Shown piece after piece: positions 8,144-16,224 of a stretch of DNA of 64,000 bases (positions are counted from its first letter, which is position 1; each line of letters begins with the position of its first letter). The notes under the pieces are model-generated. The model worked only from the letters and a program-made list of their open reading frames with translations, was not told the origin of the DNA and did no database searches. The translations under genes and the position numbers were made by a program. The stretch lies in NCBI RefSeq assembly GCF_022832385.1, contig NZ_JALHLE010000007.1, positions 186,001 through 250,000 of the forward strand. Reading direction: 5' to 3'. Source of the stretch: Novosphingobium album (ex Hu et al. 2023) (GTDB lineage: Bacteria > Pseudomonadota > Alphaproteobacteria > Sphingomonadales > Sphingomonadaceae).

Positions 8144-8716
8144 ATGGTAATGACGCAACCCAAGAAACGGGACTCCGAAGCGACACGAGCACGTATCCTC
8201 GCTGCGGCGAAACGGGCATTCTCCACAACCGGCTATTCGCACACGGGCATTCGCGAAGTCGCCTCGCTTGCCGGAACCAGTTCGACGCTGGTGCTGCGCT
8301 ATTTTGGCTCGAAGATTGGCTTGTTCGAGGCCGCCTTGCGCGATGCCATGCGCACTGCCGAAATATTGCAGCCACCCTTGACCGAATTCGCGACATCGCT
8401 TGCAGATGTGCTGCGCACCGATCCCGGCGCGACCGACCCGATGCTGATGATCGCCATGGCATCCGGCGAACGCGAGGCGGCCGAACTTGCGGCCAGGGTC
8501 TTCACTGAACTCACAATCATTCCGGTGGGGGAAACGCTGGGCGGGCCTGACGGCAAGGAGCGGGCCCTGCAGATGTCGATACTCGCCATCGGCTTTGTGT
8601 TCTTCATGAAGCACCTGCCACTCACCGTATTCGGCAAGCAGGAAACCGCCAGAATTTGCGACTGGTTCACCCGGTCCGTGCTGGATGTGATCGAGCCGCA
8701 CAGCCCGGGCGACTGA
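8144..8716 (+). CDS. TetR/AcrR family transcriptional regulator
   Basis: A 190-residue regulator. The N-terminal helix-turn-helix domain is clear: RARILAAAKRAFSTTGYSHTGIREVASLAGTSSTLVLRYFGSKIGLFEAALRDAM. The C-terminal ligand domain is helical and unclassified. Two in-frame ATGs (8144 and 8150) are possible. The longer frame from 8078 would add a stretch with no domain and is less likely. It is divergent from the alpha/beta hydrolase and probably represses it and itself in response to a small hydrophobic ligand; the ligand is unknown. Confidence 0.85.
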   Translation: MVMTQPKKRDSEATRARILAAAKRAFSTTGYSHTGIREVASLAGTSSTLVLRYFGSKIGLFEAALRDAMRTAEILQPPLTEFATSLADVLRTDPGATDPMLMIAMASGEREAAELAARVFTELTIIPVGETLGGPDGKERALQMSILAIGFVFFMKHLPLTVFGKQETARICDWFTRSVLDVIEPHSPGD

Positions 8717-8731
8717 CCTCGTGTTGCGCCC

Positions 8732-9877
8732 TTAGCGGCGCGCGGCGAACCAGGGCACCATGCGTTCTATGGCCGCTTCGATCTCTGCCGGAGAGACCGC
8801 GAAGCTGAAGCGAATGTAACGCCCGCCGTCCACCGGATCGAAATCGATGCCGGGTGCAGTGGCGACGCCCGTGTCCTGCAGCAATTCCTTGCAGAACGAG
8901 AGGCTGTCGTTGGTCATGTGCCCGATCTCTGCCCAGATGTAGAACGCGCCATCCGGCGGCGCGATCTCCTGCAGCCCGAGCCGCGGCAAAGCCGCCAGCA
9001 ACAGCTCGCGGTTACGCGCATAATTGGCAAGGTGCCCTTCCAGTTCCTCACGGCAGTCGAAGGCGATCAGCCCGGCGTGCTGGGCCAGCACCGGCGGGGT
9101 CAGGAACAGGTTGCCCATCCGCGCCCGCGCCGCGCCGATCAGGTCCGGCGGAACCACCAGCCAGCCGAGCCGCCAGCCCGCCATCGAGAAGTACTTCGAG
9201 AAGCTGTTTACCACCAAAGCCTCAGGCAAATGCTGCAGCGTGGACTGCGCAGCATTTGCGTATGTCAGGCCGTGATAGATTTCGTCGGACACTACCCGGA
9301 TACCCTTGCGGCGGCACACTTCGGCAATCGCCGCCAGTTCCTCCGGCGCGATTACCGTGCCGGTGGGATTGGCCGGGCTCGCAAGGATCAGTCCATCGGG
9401 CGCCAGCTCGATCGCATCGAGCGCGGCCGCTGTCATTTGATAGCGCTCGGCGGGGCCGCAGGGGACTTCCACCGGCTCAAGGTACATGGCCTTGAGCGTG
9501 TTGCGGTAGGCCACGTAGCCCGGCCGCGCCAGCGCCACGCGGGCGCCCGGTGCAAAAAGGCAGGACAGCGCCAGCACGAAGGCAGGCGAGGCGCCGCAAG
9601 TGAGGATCACCTGCTCCTCGTCCACCGTCACGCCATTGGCCTCGGCGTAGTGCCGGGCGATGCGCTGCTTGAGCGCGGTGCTCTCCCAATAGCCTCCCGG
9701 ATCGCTGTCGAGCACCTTGTGCGCGGCGGCGATGGCCTTGGCCGGGGCACCGGTCGAGGGCTGGCCGTATTCCATGTGGATCACGTTGCGCCCCTGCTCC
9801 GCCAGCTCGTAGGCGAGGCGCCCGATCGAGATGGCGTGGAAGGGTTCAACCTCGGCGATGTCGGTGCGGGAAGTCAT
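8732..9877 (-). CDS. Class I/II pyridoxal-phosphate aminotransferase
   Basis: A 381-residue fold-type I aminotransferase of the aspartate-aminotransferase superfamily. Visible elements: the ANPTGTV motif, SDEIYHGL for cofactor binding, the Schiff-base lysine in NSFSKYFSMAGWRLGW, and the C-terminal RFSFAVS arginine that binds the substrate carboxylate. It transfers an amino group between an amino acid and a 2-oxo acid; substrate preference cannot be read from sequence. It points the same way as the luxC-like gene upstream (51-base gap) and may be in its operon. It meets the TetR gene tail to tail with 15 bases between. Confidence 0.88.
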   Translation of the reverse strand: MTSRTDIAEVEPFHAISIGRLAYELAEQGRNVIHMEYGQPSTGAPAKAIAAAHKVLDSDPGGYWESTALKQRIARHYAEANGVTVDEEQVILTCGASPAFVLALSCLFAPGARVALARPGYVAYRNTLKAMYLEPVEVPCGPAERYQMTAAALDAIELAPDGLILASPANPTGTVIAPEELAAIAEVCRRKGIRVVSDEIYHGLTYANAAQSTLQHLPEALVVNSFSKYFSMAGWRLGWLVVPPDLIGAARARMGNLFLTPPVLAQHAGLIAFDCREELEGHLANYARNRELLLAALPRLGLQEIAPPDGAFYIWAEIGHMTNDSLSFCKELLQDTGVATAPGIDFDPVDGGRYIRFSFAVSPAEIEAAIERMVPWFAARR

Positions 9878-9928
9878 GCCCGCTTGCTAGGCGCGCGATG
9901 GGCTTCCCGCAAGTTCAGGCCCACATGT

Positions 9929-11407
9929 TCAGGCGACGACCTTGATATCCTCTTCGCCGGCCTCCCAGAAGCCCAGGCGTCCCTCTGACGGCTCCTCCGA
10001 GATGATCCACTTCACGATCCGCCGCATCGGCTCGATGCCGTCCTGCGGGCCGACAAGTCCCGGCCCGTTGAACACATAGCCGAGTTGCACGAACCGCTGC
10101 CCGCCGTGCAGCGCGCCCTTGTGACGCACCACTTCGCGCAAGCTTTCCGGCCAGATGCCCACCGTCTGGGTATAGGCATCGACCACGTCGAGCACTTCCT
10201 CCAGCGTATCGACCGGGATCAGGTTCACCGTGCGGTCGGCCAGATACTCCCAGAAGTCGACGCGGTCGGAAGTATGGCTGACGAGGACCGCGCCTTCGCC
10301 ATGCTCGCCGCCGATCACGGTGTAGAAGTCCTCCGAGAAGCGCAGCGAATCCACGCTGGACTTGAGATCGGGATCATAACGCTTGGGTTTGGTGGTCAGC
10401 ACTTCGGGCAGCATGAACATGGCCTCGTAGGCCTTCTGCCCCAGCGCCTTGAGCTTCTCTATCCCTTCGTCCTCGGTGCCGCACATCACATAAACCATGC
10501 GCGCCGAGGCGCAGGCGGTCTGGTTGCCGACCGAAAAGTCACAGGCGAGGCGCTTGGCCGTCTCTTCAATGGCGGCATCATCCTCCAGCGCTTCCGGCCC
10601 GATGATCGAGGCCGAGCGCTTGGGATCGAGGCTGATCAGCTCAATCCCCGGCTGGATATACCTGGTGACGTGCTTCACCGAAGCGAAGCCGCCCCAAGCG
10701 CAGATTTTCTCGATATTGTGCGGCTGATAGATCTGCGATTCCAGCGCTTCGTCCCCGCCGCGCCAGTAGGCGACGGCGAGGTGCCTGGTGATCGGATGGT
10801 CGGGCGCCATGTCCACCATCGTGCGGGCAATGGCGCCTGTGGTGAAGGGATCGTTCGAGGGCACCTTGATGATCGTGTCGCCGCGCGTCACCGCGCCGCG
10901 CAGCACGGTCAGTGCACCCAGCACCGGGCCATTACCCGCCACGATGTGCAACGTCCGCGCACCATAGGCCCGGATGCCCACTTTCGAGCCGTTGATCTCC
11001 TGCTCGACCCAGCGTTCGAGGTAGTCCACGCCAATATTGAAATCGACCATGCCGCGAATGCGCTCCTTGTCGAACATGAAGGGCATGTCGTGGAAGAAGT
11101 GATCCATGATCGGCGGCGTCGTCGGCGCCATCGCATAGGAATACTCGCGCACCTCGCGCAGGTAGTCGTTGCTGTTCACGTCCAGCCGGGCGCCGAGTTC
11201 GGCGAGGTAGTCGAGGATATCCTCGAAGCTCAGCTCGTAGAGGTCCTCCATCAGCCGGGGGGAGGCCAGCGGAATACGGTCCACGATCTTGTGCGGATCG
11301 GGCGCAAGGAACGTGATATCCCCGCCGCGTCCGCCGAATTCGATCAGGTCGCTCTCGATCACCTGCCCGCGCAGCACGGCGTAGGAAATGGGTCTGGTTG
11401 CCATCAT
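9929..11407 (-). CDS. LuxC-family acyl-CoA reductase
   Basis: A 492-residue protein of the LuxC acyl-CoA reductase family, related to aldehyde dehydrogenases. The nucleotide-binding half has IVAGNGPVLGALTVLRGAVTRGD and KVPSNDPFT. The expected catalytic cysteine is C299 in GNQTACAS. LuxC reduces a carrier- or CoA-bound acyl group to the aldehyde with NADPH. The ATG at 11407 overlaps the stop of the LuxE-like gene (ATGA), so the two proteins are probably made together. There is no luciferase next to it, so the aldehyde is likely a metabolic intermediate. Reading the frame further upstream runs antisense-like through luxE and is rejected. Confidence 0.87.
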   Translation of the reverse strand: MMATRPISYAVLRGQVIESDLIEFGGRGGDITFLAPDPHKIVDRIPLASPRLMEDLYELSFEDILDYLAELGARLDVNSNDYLREVREYSYAMAPTTPPIMDHFFHDMPFMFDKERIRGMVDFNIGVDYLERWVEQEINGSKVGIRAYGARTLHIVAGNGPVLGALTVLRGAVTRGDTIIKVPSNDPFTTGAIARTMVDMAPDHPITRHLAVAYWRGGDEALESQIYQPHNIEKICAWGGFASVKHVTRYIQPGIELISLDPKRSASIIGPEALEDDAAIEETAKRLACDFSVGNQTACASARMVYVMCGTEDEGIEKLKALGQKAYEAMFMLPEVLTTKPKRYDPDLKSSVDSLRFSEDFYTVIGGEHGEGAVLVSHTSDRVDFWEYLADRTVNLIPVDTLEEVLDVVDAYTQTVGIWPESLREVVRHKGALHGGQRFVQLGYVFNGPGLVGPQDGIEPMRRIVKWIISEEPSEGRLGFWEAGEEDIKVVA

Positions 11408-12957
11408 GCGTAGATCCTTGAGTACTCCACCCCGCTCATCCTGAGCTTGTCGAAGGATGGGTTTGCGCCAGTGTGCTTCGACAAGCTCAGCACGAGCGGA
11501 ACCAGTTTCAGCCCCCCCAGCCCGGTCAGGAAGTCCATGGCCTCGGCCTGCGCCTGCGGCGTGGCGGCGCACGAGATCTTGTCGTCCCCGCCCTGCAACT
11601 CGCTCACCCGGTTGATCTTCTTTTCCAGCGCGACCGAGGTGCGTCCGCACGAGCAGGTGTTGTCCCAGTCGATCGTGACGAGATCGCCGGTGATGAGCCC
11701 GCCCCAGGTCGAATCCTGCGTCATGTCGAAGAAGGCGGCACGCCCCGTCTGCCTGCCCTTGCGCGGCAGCGGCTGGCCGGTATCGAGATCGAGCTGGAAC
11801 ACGGTGACCCACGGCAGAACGTGATAGTGATCGTGCTCGCACAGGATCGAGAACGAGTTCATCTCGGTCATCCCATAGCCCGACGTCATCCGCTCGAACC
11901 CGAAGAAGCCGCAGATCACTTCCTCGAGATCATCCGGCAGCGGTACGCCCTTGGCGCCGCCCCCGCCCATCAGGACGGAGTCCGGCGAGAAGCTGGCCTT
12001 GATGCCTTCCTCGAGCCCCTTCTTCGCCACGGCATAGAACATGTTCGAGGTGCCCATGGCAAAGACGCGCTCTCCCTTGAGCTGCGTGACCATGCGGTTG
12101 ATGAATTCCATCTGCCGGGCCGGGGCCTCTGCCTGAGACCTCTCCCATTCTTCGCGGCGGGCAAGCAGCGCGGGCGGCACGTCCACCTTGCTGGCATCGC
12201 CCTTGGCCGCTGCAGCCCGCAGGCGCGCGGCGAGCCACATCAGATCCGAGCTGATCTTGAAATCGAAGGCGGTGTGCAGCTTGCTGTCGTCGCCCTTGCA
12301 GAAGACCTCGCGGATGTATTTGGCGAAGGCCCCGGTCGAAGCATGTCCGTCCCGGTAGAGAGGCACGATCGCGTGCATGGTATCTTCGACGTCGCCGGGC
12401 CGGGGCGCCTCGCCGAACTTCTGCGCCAGCTGAACGCGCAGGCCCATCACCGAGACCTGATAGTCCTTCTTGGACTTGGGGAAGAAGGAGCAGGTGCCCG
12501 TCGAGCCGGATGACGTCGCGACGTCCAGCGGCGTTTCGTCGCGCAGCTTCACCAGCCAGGAATCGATGGAATCACAATCCGAAACGTCCACCTGAAGCGG
12601 ATCATGGCGGGTCAGGCGCGAGAGCCAGGTATTGAGCTTGCCGAACTGCCCCTTGGCCAGCAGCGAGACCGGATAGGACTTGTAGATGTCATGCGGCAAC
12701 AGCAGCGGCGCCATATCGTCGAGCAAGGCCAGCGTGCCGACGCCCTGCCCGTCCGCCAGCTTCTGCAGCACCTGTATCTGGCCCCGGCGCTCTTCCAGCC
12801 GCCGGTTCATCGCCGCCAGCTGCACCGCCTCGACATGCTCCCGCTCCAGCGAGTGGATGCGCGTGTTGTGGTGCCCGAAATGCCCGTAGGGGTCTTCCAT
12901 CCAGGCTTCGGCTTCGCGTTCGACAGTCGCGTCATGCGGCGGCGCGGTAGTAGCCAT
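11404..12957 (-). CDS. LuxE-family acyl-protein synthetase/acyl-activating enzyme
   Basis: A 517-residue protein of the LuxE acyl-protein synthetase family (AMP-forming). Key parts are the ATP-loop-like TSSGSTGT (148-155), a GGGGAKG glycine loop and YGMTEMNSFS near the middle, and a CSCGRT cysteine pair that may bind metal. It would activate a carboxylic acid with ATP and hand it to the LuxC-like reductase. GGGAGAGA sits upstream of the start at 12957. Residues 487-509 near the C-terminus are encoded by an inserted palindromic repeat (see 11432-11499); the native tail EYSRIYA follows in frame. Confidence 0.84.
   Translation of the reverse strand: MATTAPPHDATVEREAEAWMEDPYGHFGHHNTRIHSLEREHVEAVQLAAMNRRLEERRGQIQVLQKLADGQGVGTLALLDDMAPLLLPHDIYKSYPVSLLAKGQFGKLNTWLSRLTRHDPLQVDVSDCDSIDSWLVKLRDETPLDVATSSGSTGTCSFFPKSKKDYQVSVMGLRVQLAQKFGEAPRPGDVEDTMHAIVPLYRDGHASTGAFAKYIREVFCKGDDSKLHTAFDFKISSDLMWLAARLRAAAAKGDASKVDVPPALLARREEWERSQAEAPARQMEFINRMVTQLKGERVFAMGTSNMFYAVAKKGLEEGIKASFSPDSVLMGGGGAKGVPLPDDLEEVICGFFGFERMTSGYGMTEMNSFSILCEHDHYHVLPWVTVFQLDLDTGQPLPRKGRQTGRAAFFDMTQDSTWGGLITGDLVTIDWDNTCSCGRTSVALEKKINRVSELQGGDDKISCAATPQAQAEAMDFLTGLGGLKLVPLVLSLSKHTGANPSFDKLRMSGVEYSRIYA
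11432..11499. repeat. Palindromic repeat element inside the luxE-like gene
   Basis: Imperfect inverted repeat. The outer arms are CCGCTC (11432-11437) and GAGCGG (11494-11499). The inner arms are perfect over 15 bp: CTGAGCTTGTCGAAG (11441-11455) against CTTCGACAAGCTCAG (11476-11490), with a 20-base loop. I recognise this as a dispersed intergenic palindrome common in sphingomonad genomes. Here it lies in a coding frame and adds 23 residues (SLSKH...SFDKLRMSG) close to the LuxE-like C-terminus. Confidence 0.8.
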
Positions 12958-13034
12958 CCCATCTCTCCCGATTGGCTCGCGGCCCTTTTCCGGACCTTGC
13001 GAGTCGGGACCATGCATCTGGGGTCAATTCAAAT

Positions 13035-13048
13035 CAACCAATTGGTTG
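13035..13048. promoter_or_regulatory. Perfect 14-bp palindrome, candidate TetR operator
   Basis: CAACCAATTGGTTG is a perfect palindrome in the 153-base gap between the divergent luxE-like gene (start 12957) and the TetR gene (start 13111). An additional GGTTG follows it. Size, AT-rich centre and position fit an operator for the neighbouring TetR regulator that would control both directions. Confidence 0.65.
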
Positions 13049-13110
13049 GTTGTTTCGCGCTGCGTCAATTGCTACCCCCCGGCAGGCAAGCCCGGAGAAG
13101 GACGAAACGA

Positions 13111-13788
13111 TTGGCCAGCACTGCAAAGACCGCAGCAACCAAGACCGCACCGCGCAGGCGGCGGCACTACCTGCCCGCGGCGGAGAGGCGGCAGCAGATC
13201 ATCGCGGCCGCGCAGGAAGTCTTCGCCCGCGCCAACCTAAAAGGCGCGCGCACCCGCGACATCGCCCGCGCCGCATCGGTCAACCAGGCCACGATCTTCG
13301 AGCACTTCCCCAGCAAGGAAGCCCTGTTCGAGGAAGCCGTGATCAAGCCGCTGATCGAGGCCATGCGCGGCATGCACGCCCGCAAGGAAGTCTACGAGCA
13401 CGCCGCCGGTCCGGACGAGATCGCCATACTCGCCCGTTCCTCGGGCGAACGCCACCTCGCGGACATGGACCGCGTCTTCCCTCTGCTCGCCGCCGCACTC
13501 TTCAGCGATCCCGAACAGGGCAAGCAGCTTTATCTTGAACACATCGTGCCGCTGGTGCGGGCGCGCGGCGAAATTCTGGGCGGGCTTACCCGCGACGGGC
13601 TCGATCTCGACTTCGTGGGGCTGGCAATATTCGGCATCCAGATGGCCGTCGCGCTCGACCGACATTTCGGCGGCGGAATCGCGGGCGAGAGGAACGGCGA
13701 TTTGACCGCAGTGGCAGAACAATTCACGCGCATGGCCACCGGCGGCTTCGCGCGTCAAAAGACCGACCCTGACGCAACGGTCGGCTGA
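13111..13788 (+). CDS. TetR family transcriptional regulator
   Basis: A 225-residue regulator. A basic N-terminal tail (PRRRRHYLP) precedes a clear TetR helix-turn-helix: RRQQIIAAAQEVFARANLKGARTRDIARAASVNQATIFEHFPSKEALFEEAV. I place the start at TTG 13111 because GGAGAAGGA lies 8 bases upstream and no ATG is available before the domain; the same frame upstream runs antisense through the luxE-like gene. It is divergent from luxE/luxC-like genes across a palindrome and followed 26 bases later by an aldo/keto reductase, so it probably controls both. Confidence 0.83.
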   Translation: MASTAKTAATKTAPRRRRHYLPAAERRQQIIAAAQEVFARANLKGARTRDIARAASVNQATIFEHFPSKEALFEEAVIKPLIEAMRGMHARKEVYEHAAGPDEIAILARSSGERHLADMDRVFPLLAAALFSDPEQGKQLYLEHIVPLVRARGEILGGLTRDGLDLDFVGLAIFGIQMAVALDRHFGGGIAGERNGDLTAVAEQFTRMATGGFARQKTDPDATVG

Positions 13789-13814
13789 ACAATCCGCAGG
13801 GGAGAGAAATCAAC

Positions 13815-14879
13815 ATGGCTATACAACTCGATCACTATCGCCTGCTCGGCCGCTCGGGCCTGCGGGTCTCGCCGCTGGCGCTCGGAACAATGACCTTCGG
13901 GGTTGGCGAGGGGGCCTGGGGCAGTACCGAGGAGGAGGCCCAGGCCATGGTCGATCACTTCATCGACCGGGGCGGCAACTTCATCGACACTGCCGATTTC
14001 TACGGCCAGATGGGCGGATCCGAAGAGTGGCTTGGCCGCCTGGTCAAGGGCCGGCGCCATCCGCTTGTGATCTCCACCAAGTATTCGCTGACAACCCAGC
14101 CCGGCAATCCCAATGCCTCCGGCAATCACCGCAAGAACATGGTGCAGTCGGTCGAGGAAAGCCTGCGCCGGATGCAGACCGACTACATCGACCTGCTCTA
14201 TCTCCACATGTGGGACTTCCGCACCCCTGTCGACGAGATCCTGCGCGCCTTCGATGACCTGGTGCGCACCGGTAAGGTGCTCTACATCGGCCTGTCGGAT
14301 GCCCCCGCCTGGCAGGCGAGCCGCATGCAAGCCATCGCCGAACTGCGCGGCTGGACCCAGTTCTGCGCGCTGCAGATCCAGTACAGCCTTGTCGAGCGCA
14401 CGGTCGAGCGCGAAATGATCCCGATGGCGCGCGAAATGGGCATGGGCGTTTCGCCCTGGGCGCCGCTGGGCCAAGGGGTACTCACCGGCAAGTATACCCG
14501 AGCCGACCTGGGCGAGGGCTCCATGGACGATATCGGATCGCGCAAGGCGATCAACGCCATGACCGGCAAGCTCAATGCCCGCAACCTGGACATCGCCGAC
14601 GTGGTGGTGGACGTGGCGAAGGAAATCGGCTGCACCCCGGCGCAAGTCGCGCTGGCCTGGACGCTGGTCAATCCGGCCACCTGCTCACCGGTCGTGGGCG
14701 TGCGCACGCCCGCACAGCTTGAGGACAACCTCGGCGCGCTCGAAATAACGTTGACCGACGAGCACATCGAGCGCCTGGACGCCGTCAGCGCGGTCCCGAA
14801 AGTCTTCCCGATGGACGTCCTGACCGGCCCGGCCGAAGGCATGATGTTCGGCAACGTGACAGTCGCAAAGCGCGGCTAA
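13815..14879 (+). CDS. Aldo/keto reductase
   Basis: A 354-residue (beta/alpha)8 NAD(P)H-dependent aldo/keto reductase. The catalytic tetrad is visible: D58 and Y63 in FIDTADFYG, K89 in ISTKYS, H131 in YLHMWD. The cofactor-binding C-terminal part has SPVVGVRTPAQLEDNLGAL. The enzyme interconverts aldehydes or ketones with alcohols. It follows the TetR gene and faces the luxCE-like aldehyde-forming genes, so reducing or oxidising their product is a reasonable guess. Its TAA overlaps the stop of the convergent SnoaL-like gene. Confidence 0.9.
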   Translation: MAIQLDHYRLLGRSGLRVSPLALGTMTFGVGEGAWGSTEEEAQAMVDHFIDRGGNFIDTADFYGQMGGSEEWLGRLVKGRRHPLVISTKYSLTTQPGNPNASGNHRKNMVQSVEESLRRMQTDYIDLLYLHMWDFRTPVDEILRAFDDLVRTGKVLYIGLSDAPAWQASRMQAIAELRGWTQFCALQIQYSLVERTVEREMIPMAREMGMGVSPWAPLGQGVLTGKYTRADLGEGSMDDIGSRKAINAMTGKLNARNLDIADVVVDVAKEIGCTPAQVALAWTLVNPATCSPVVGVRTPAQLEDNLGALEITLTDEHIERLDAVSAVPKVFPMDVLTGPAEGMMFGNVTVAKRG

Positions 14880-15307
14880 CCGAACAGCGTGTAAACCCGC
14901 GCGCTGAACAGCCACGTGCCCTCGCGGCGCTCGAAGCTGTCGTGATATTCGCCGAAGACTTCCTTGTCCGTCCCGTAGATCGGCGCGGCCATCATCGAAT
15001 TTGCCGTGGCCCGCTCGCCTTCGACCTCGACCATCAGGTTATGGATGAGCGGGACCGGGTGCGGTCCGCCCTTCTGGCTCAGGAGGAAGGCGACCAGCGC
15101 CTGGGGGCTTTCGAAACGGCCGCGCACGGTAAACTCGGGCTTGTCGGGATGACCGGAACGCACTTCGAAGGTTCCCCCCGGCACGAACAGCGCGGCCACC
15201 TTCTCCTGCTCGTCGCGGCGCACGGCCCGTGCGTATTCGTGGACGAGATCAGCGATCGCGGCTTGCGCCTCCAGCCGGTCGAGACGGGCTTCCAGCACCG
15301 CGCTCAC
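14876..15307 (-). CDS. SnoaL-like / nuclear transport factor 2-like protein
   Basis: A 143-residue protein with the NTF2-like cone fold pattern: N-terminal helix EARLDRLEAQAAIADLVHEYARAVRRDEQEKVAALFVPGGTFEV, then strands including HNLMVEVEGERATANS and the C-terminal YHDSFERREGTWLFSARVYTLFG. Members include steroid delta-isomerase-like and dehydratase enzymes and ring-hydroxylation beta subunits; the function here is unknown. It starts at GTG 15307, overlapping the SDR stop by 4 bases (GTGA), so it is co-translated with that dehydrogenase. Confidence 0.8.
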   Translation of the reverse strand: MSAVLEARLDRLEAQAAIADLVHEYARAVRRDEQEKVAALFVPGGTFEVRSGHPDKPEFTVRGRFESPQALVAFLLSQKGGPHPVPLIHNLMVEVEGERATANSMMAAPIYGTDKEVFGEYHDSFERREGTWLFSARVYTLFG

Positions 15308-16092
15308 GCCATGCTGTCCCGCAGATCGCAGGCCGCCCGGATTGCGCCAAGGCGCGGCTCCATGCTTCGCCAGACGTGCTTGTGCGTGACCACGACGGCC
15401 TCGTCACTCTCGATGGCTGCGGCCACCATTTCGCCGACGTCATGCGGCGTGATGTCCGATTCCGGCATGGTCCCGGCGTACTGCCGGATTTCCCCGCCGA
15501 CCTTGAGCGTGTTCTCTGCCAGATTGGTCGTGACATAGCCCGGACACAGCACGGTCACGCCTACACCATGCGGCGCCATTTCCTGCCGCAGCCCTTCGCT
15601 GAGGGCAGTGACGCCGAACTTGGCGACGGCATAGGCCCCCACGCCCGGCACGCTGGCCGTCAGGCCCGCCTGCGAGGAGGTATTGACGATATGCCCCTTG
15701 CCCCGCTCGCGCATGGCGGCAGCGAAGGTGAAGACGCCATTGGCAATGCCCACGAGATTGATCGCCAGAATGCGGTCGAAGCTGTCCGGATCCATGTCCG
15801 CGAATTCACGGCCATTGGGCGCAATGCCGGCATTGTTCACCAGCACATCGACGGGTCCGAAGGCTGCTTCCGCCTCGGCCTTTGCCTTCTGCCAGCCCTG
15901 CCGGTCGCGGGTATCAAGCACGATACCGCGCACCTTGCCGCCCTGTCGCGCGACGACCCGATCGAGCGTCTCGGCATCAATGTCGGCAATGGTAACGGAC
16001 AGGCCCCGTCGAACCATCGCTTCAACGATACCTAATCCCAGGCCACTGGCGCCCCCGGTCACGAACGCGTGGCGTGCTTCGCTCAAATGCAT
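15304..16092 (-). CDS. Short-chain dehydrogenase/reductase (SDR)
   Basis: A 262-residue classical SDR. It shows the nucleotide-binding TGGASGLGLG (about residues 11-20), the NNAG motif, the catalytic serine in NTSSQAG and Y-x-x-x-K in YAVAKFG. A D in VTIADID after strand 2 suggests NAD(H) preference. The start at 16092 is supported by GGAGAGG upstream; the longer frame to 16434 overlaps the divergent sulfotransferase and is rejected. Substrate unknown; it is coupled to the SnoaL-like gene. Confidence 0.87.
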   Translation of the reverse strand: MHLSEARHAFVTGGASGLGLGIVEAMVRRGLSVTIADIDAETLDRVVARQGGKVRGIVLDTRDRQGWQKAKAEAEAAFGPVDVLVNNAGIAPNGREFADMDPDSFDRILAINLVGIANGVFTFAAAMRERGKGHIVNTSSQAGLTASVPGVGAYAVAKFGVTALSEGLRQEMAPHGVGVTVLCPGYVTTNLAENTLKVGGEIRQYAGTMPESDITPHDVGEMVAAAIESDEAVVVTHKHVWRSMEPRLGAIRAACDLRDSMA

Positions 16093-16144
16093 GAATTCTC
16101 GCCTCTCCGGGCCGCTCGGTGCGGCATGTGGCGCCAATTTGAAG

Positions 16145-16164
16145 TAGCAAGCACTATCTTGCAA
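16145..16164. promoter_or_regulatory. Candidate operator between SDR and sulfotransferase
   Basis: TAGCAAG and CTTGCAA flank a 6-base spacer; the arms match at 6 of 7 positions (GCAAG/CTTGC core). The site is in the divergent promoter region between genes starting at 16092 (-) and 16225 (+). It resembles a regulator half-site pair, but without a known regulator this is tentative. Confidence 0.35.
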
Positions 16165-16224
16165 TCGCTCTACGCCGCTTTCATGACGCGGGGACGATAA
16201 GATGGCAGACAAGGACGCCCGGAG

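Noticed and set aside
11408..11842. N-terminal extension of the LuxC-like protein
   Set aside because: The frame runs through the luxE-like gene and gives an Arg/Ala/Gly-rich stretch without homology; the ATGA overlap at 11407 is a natural start.
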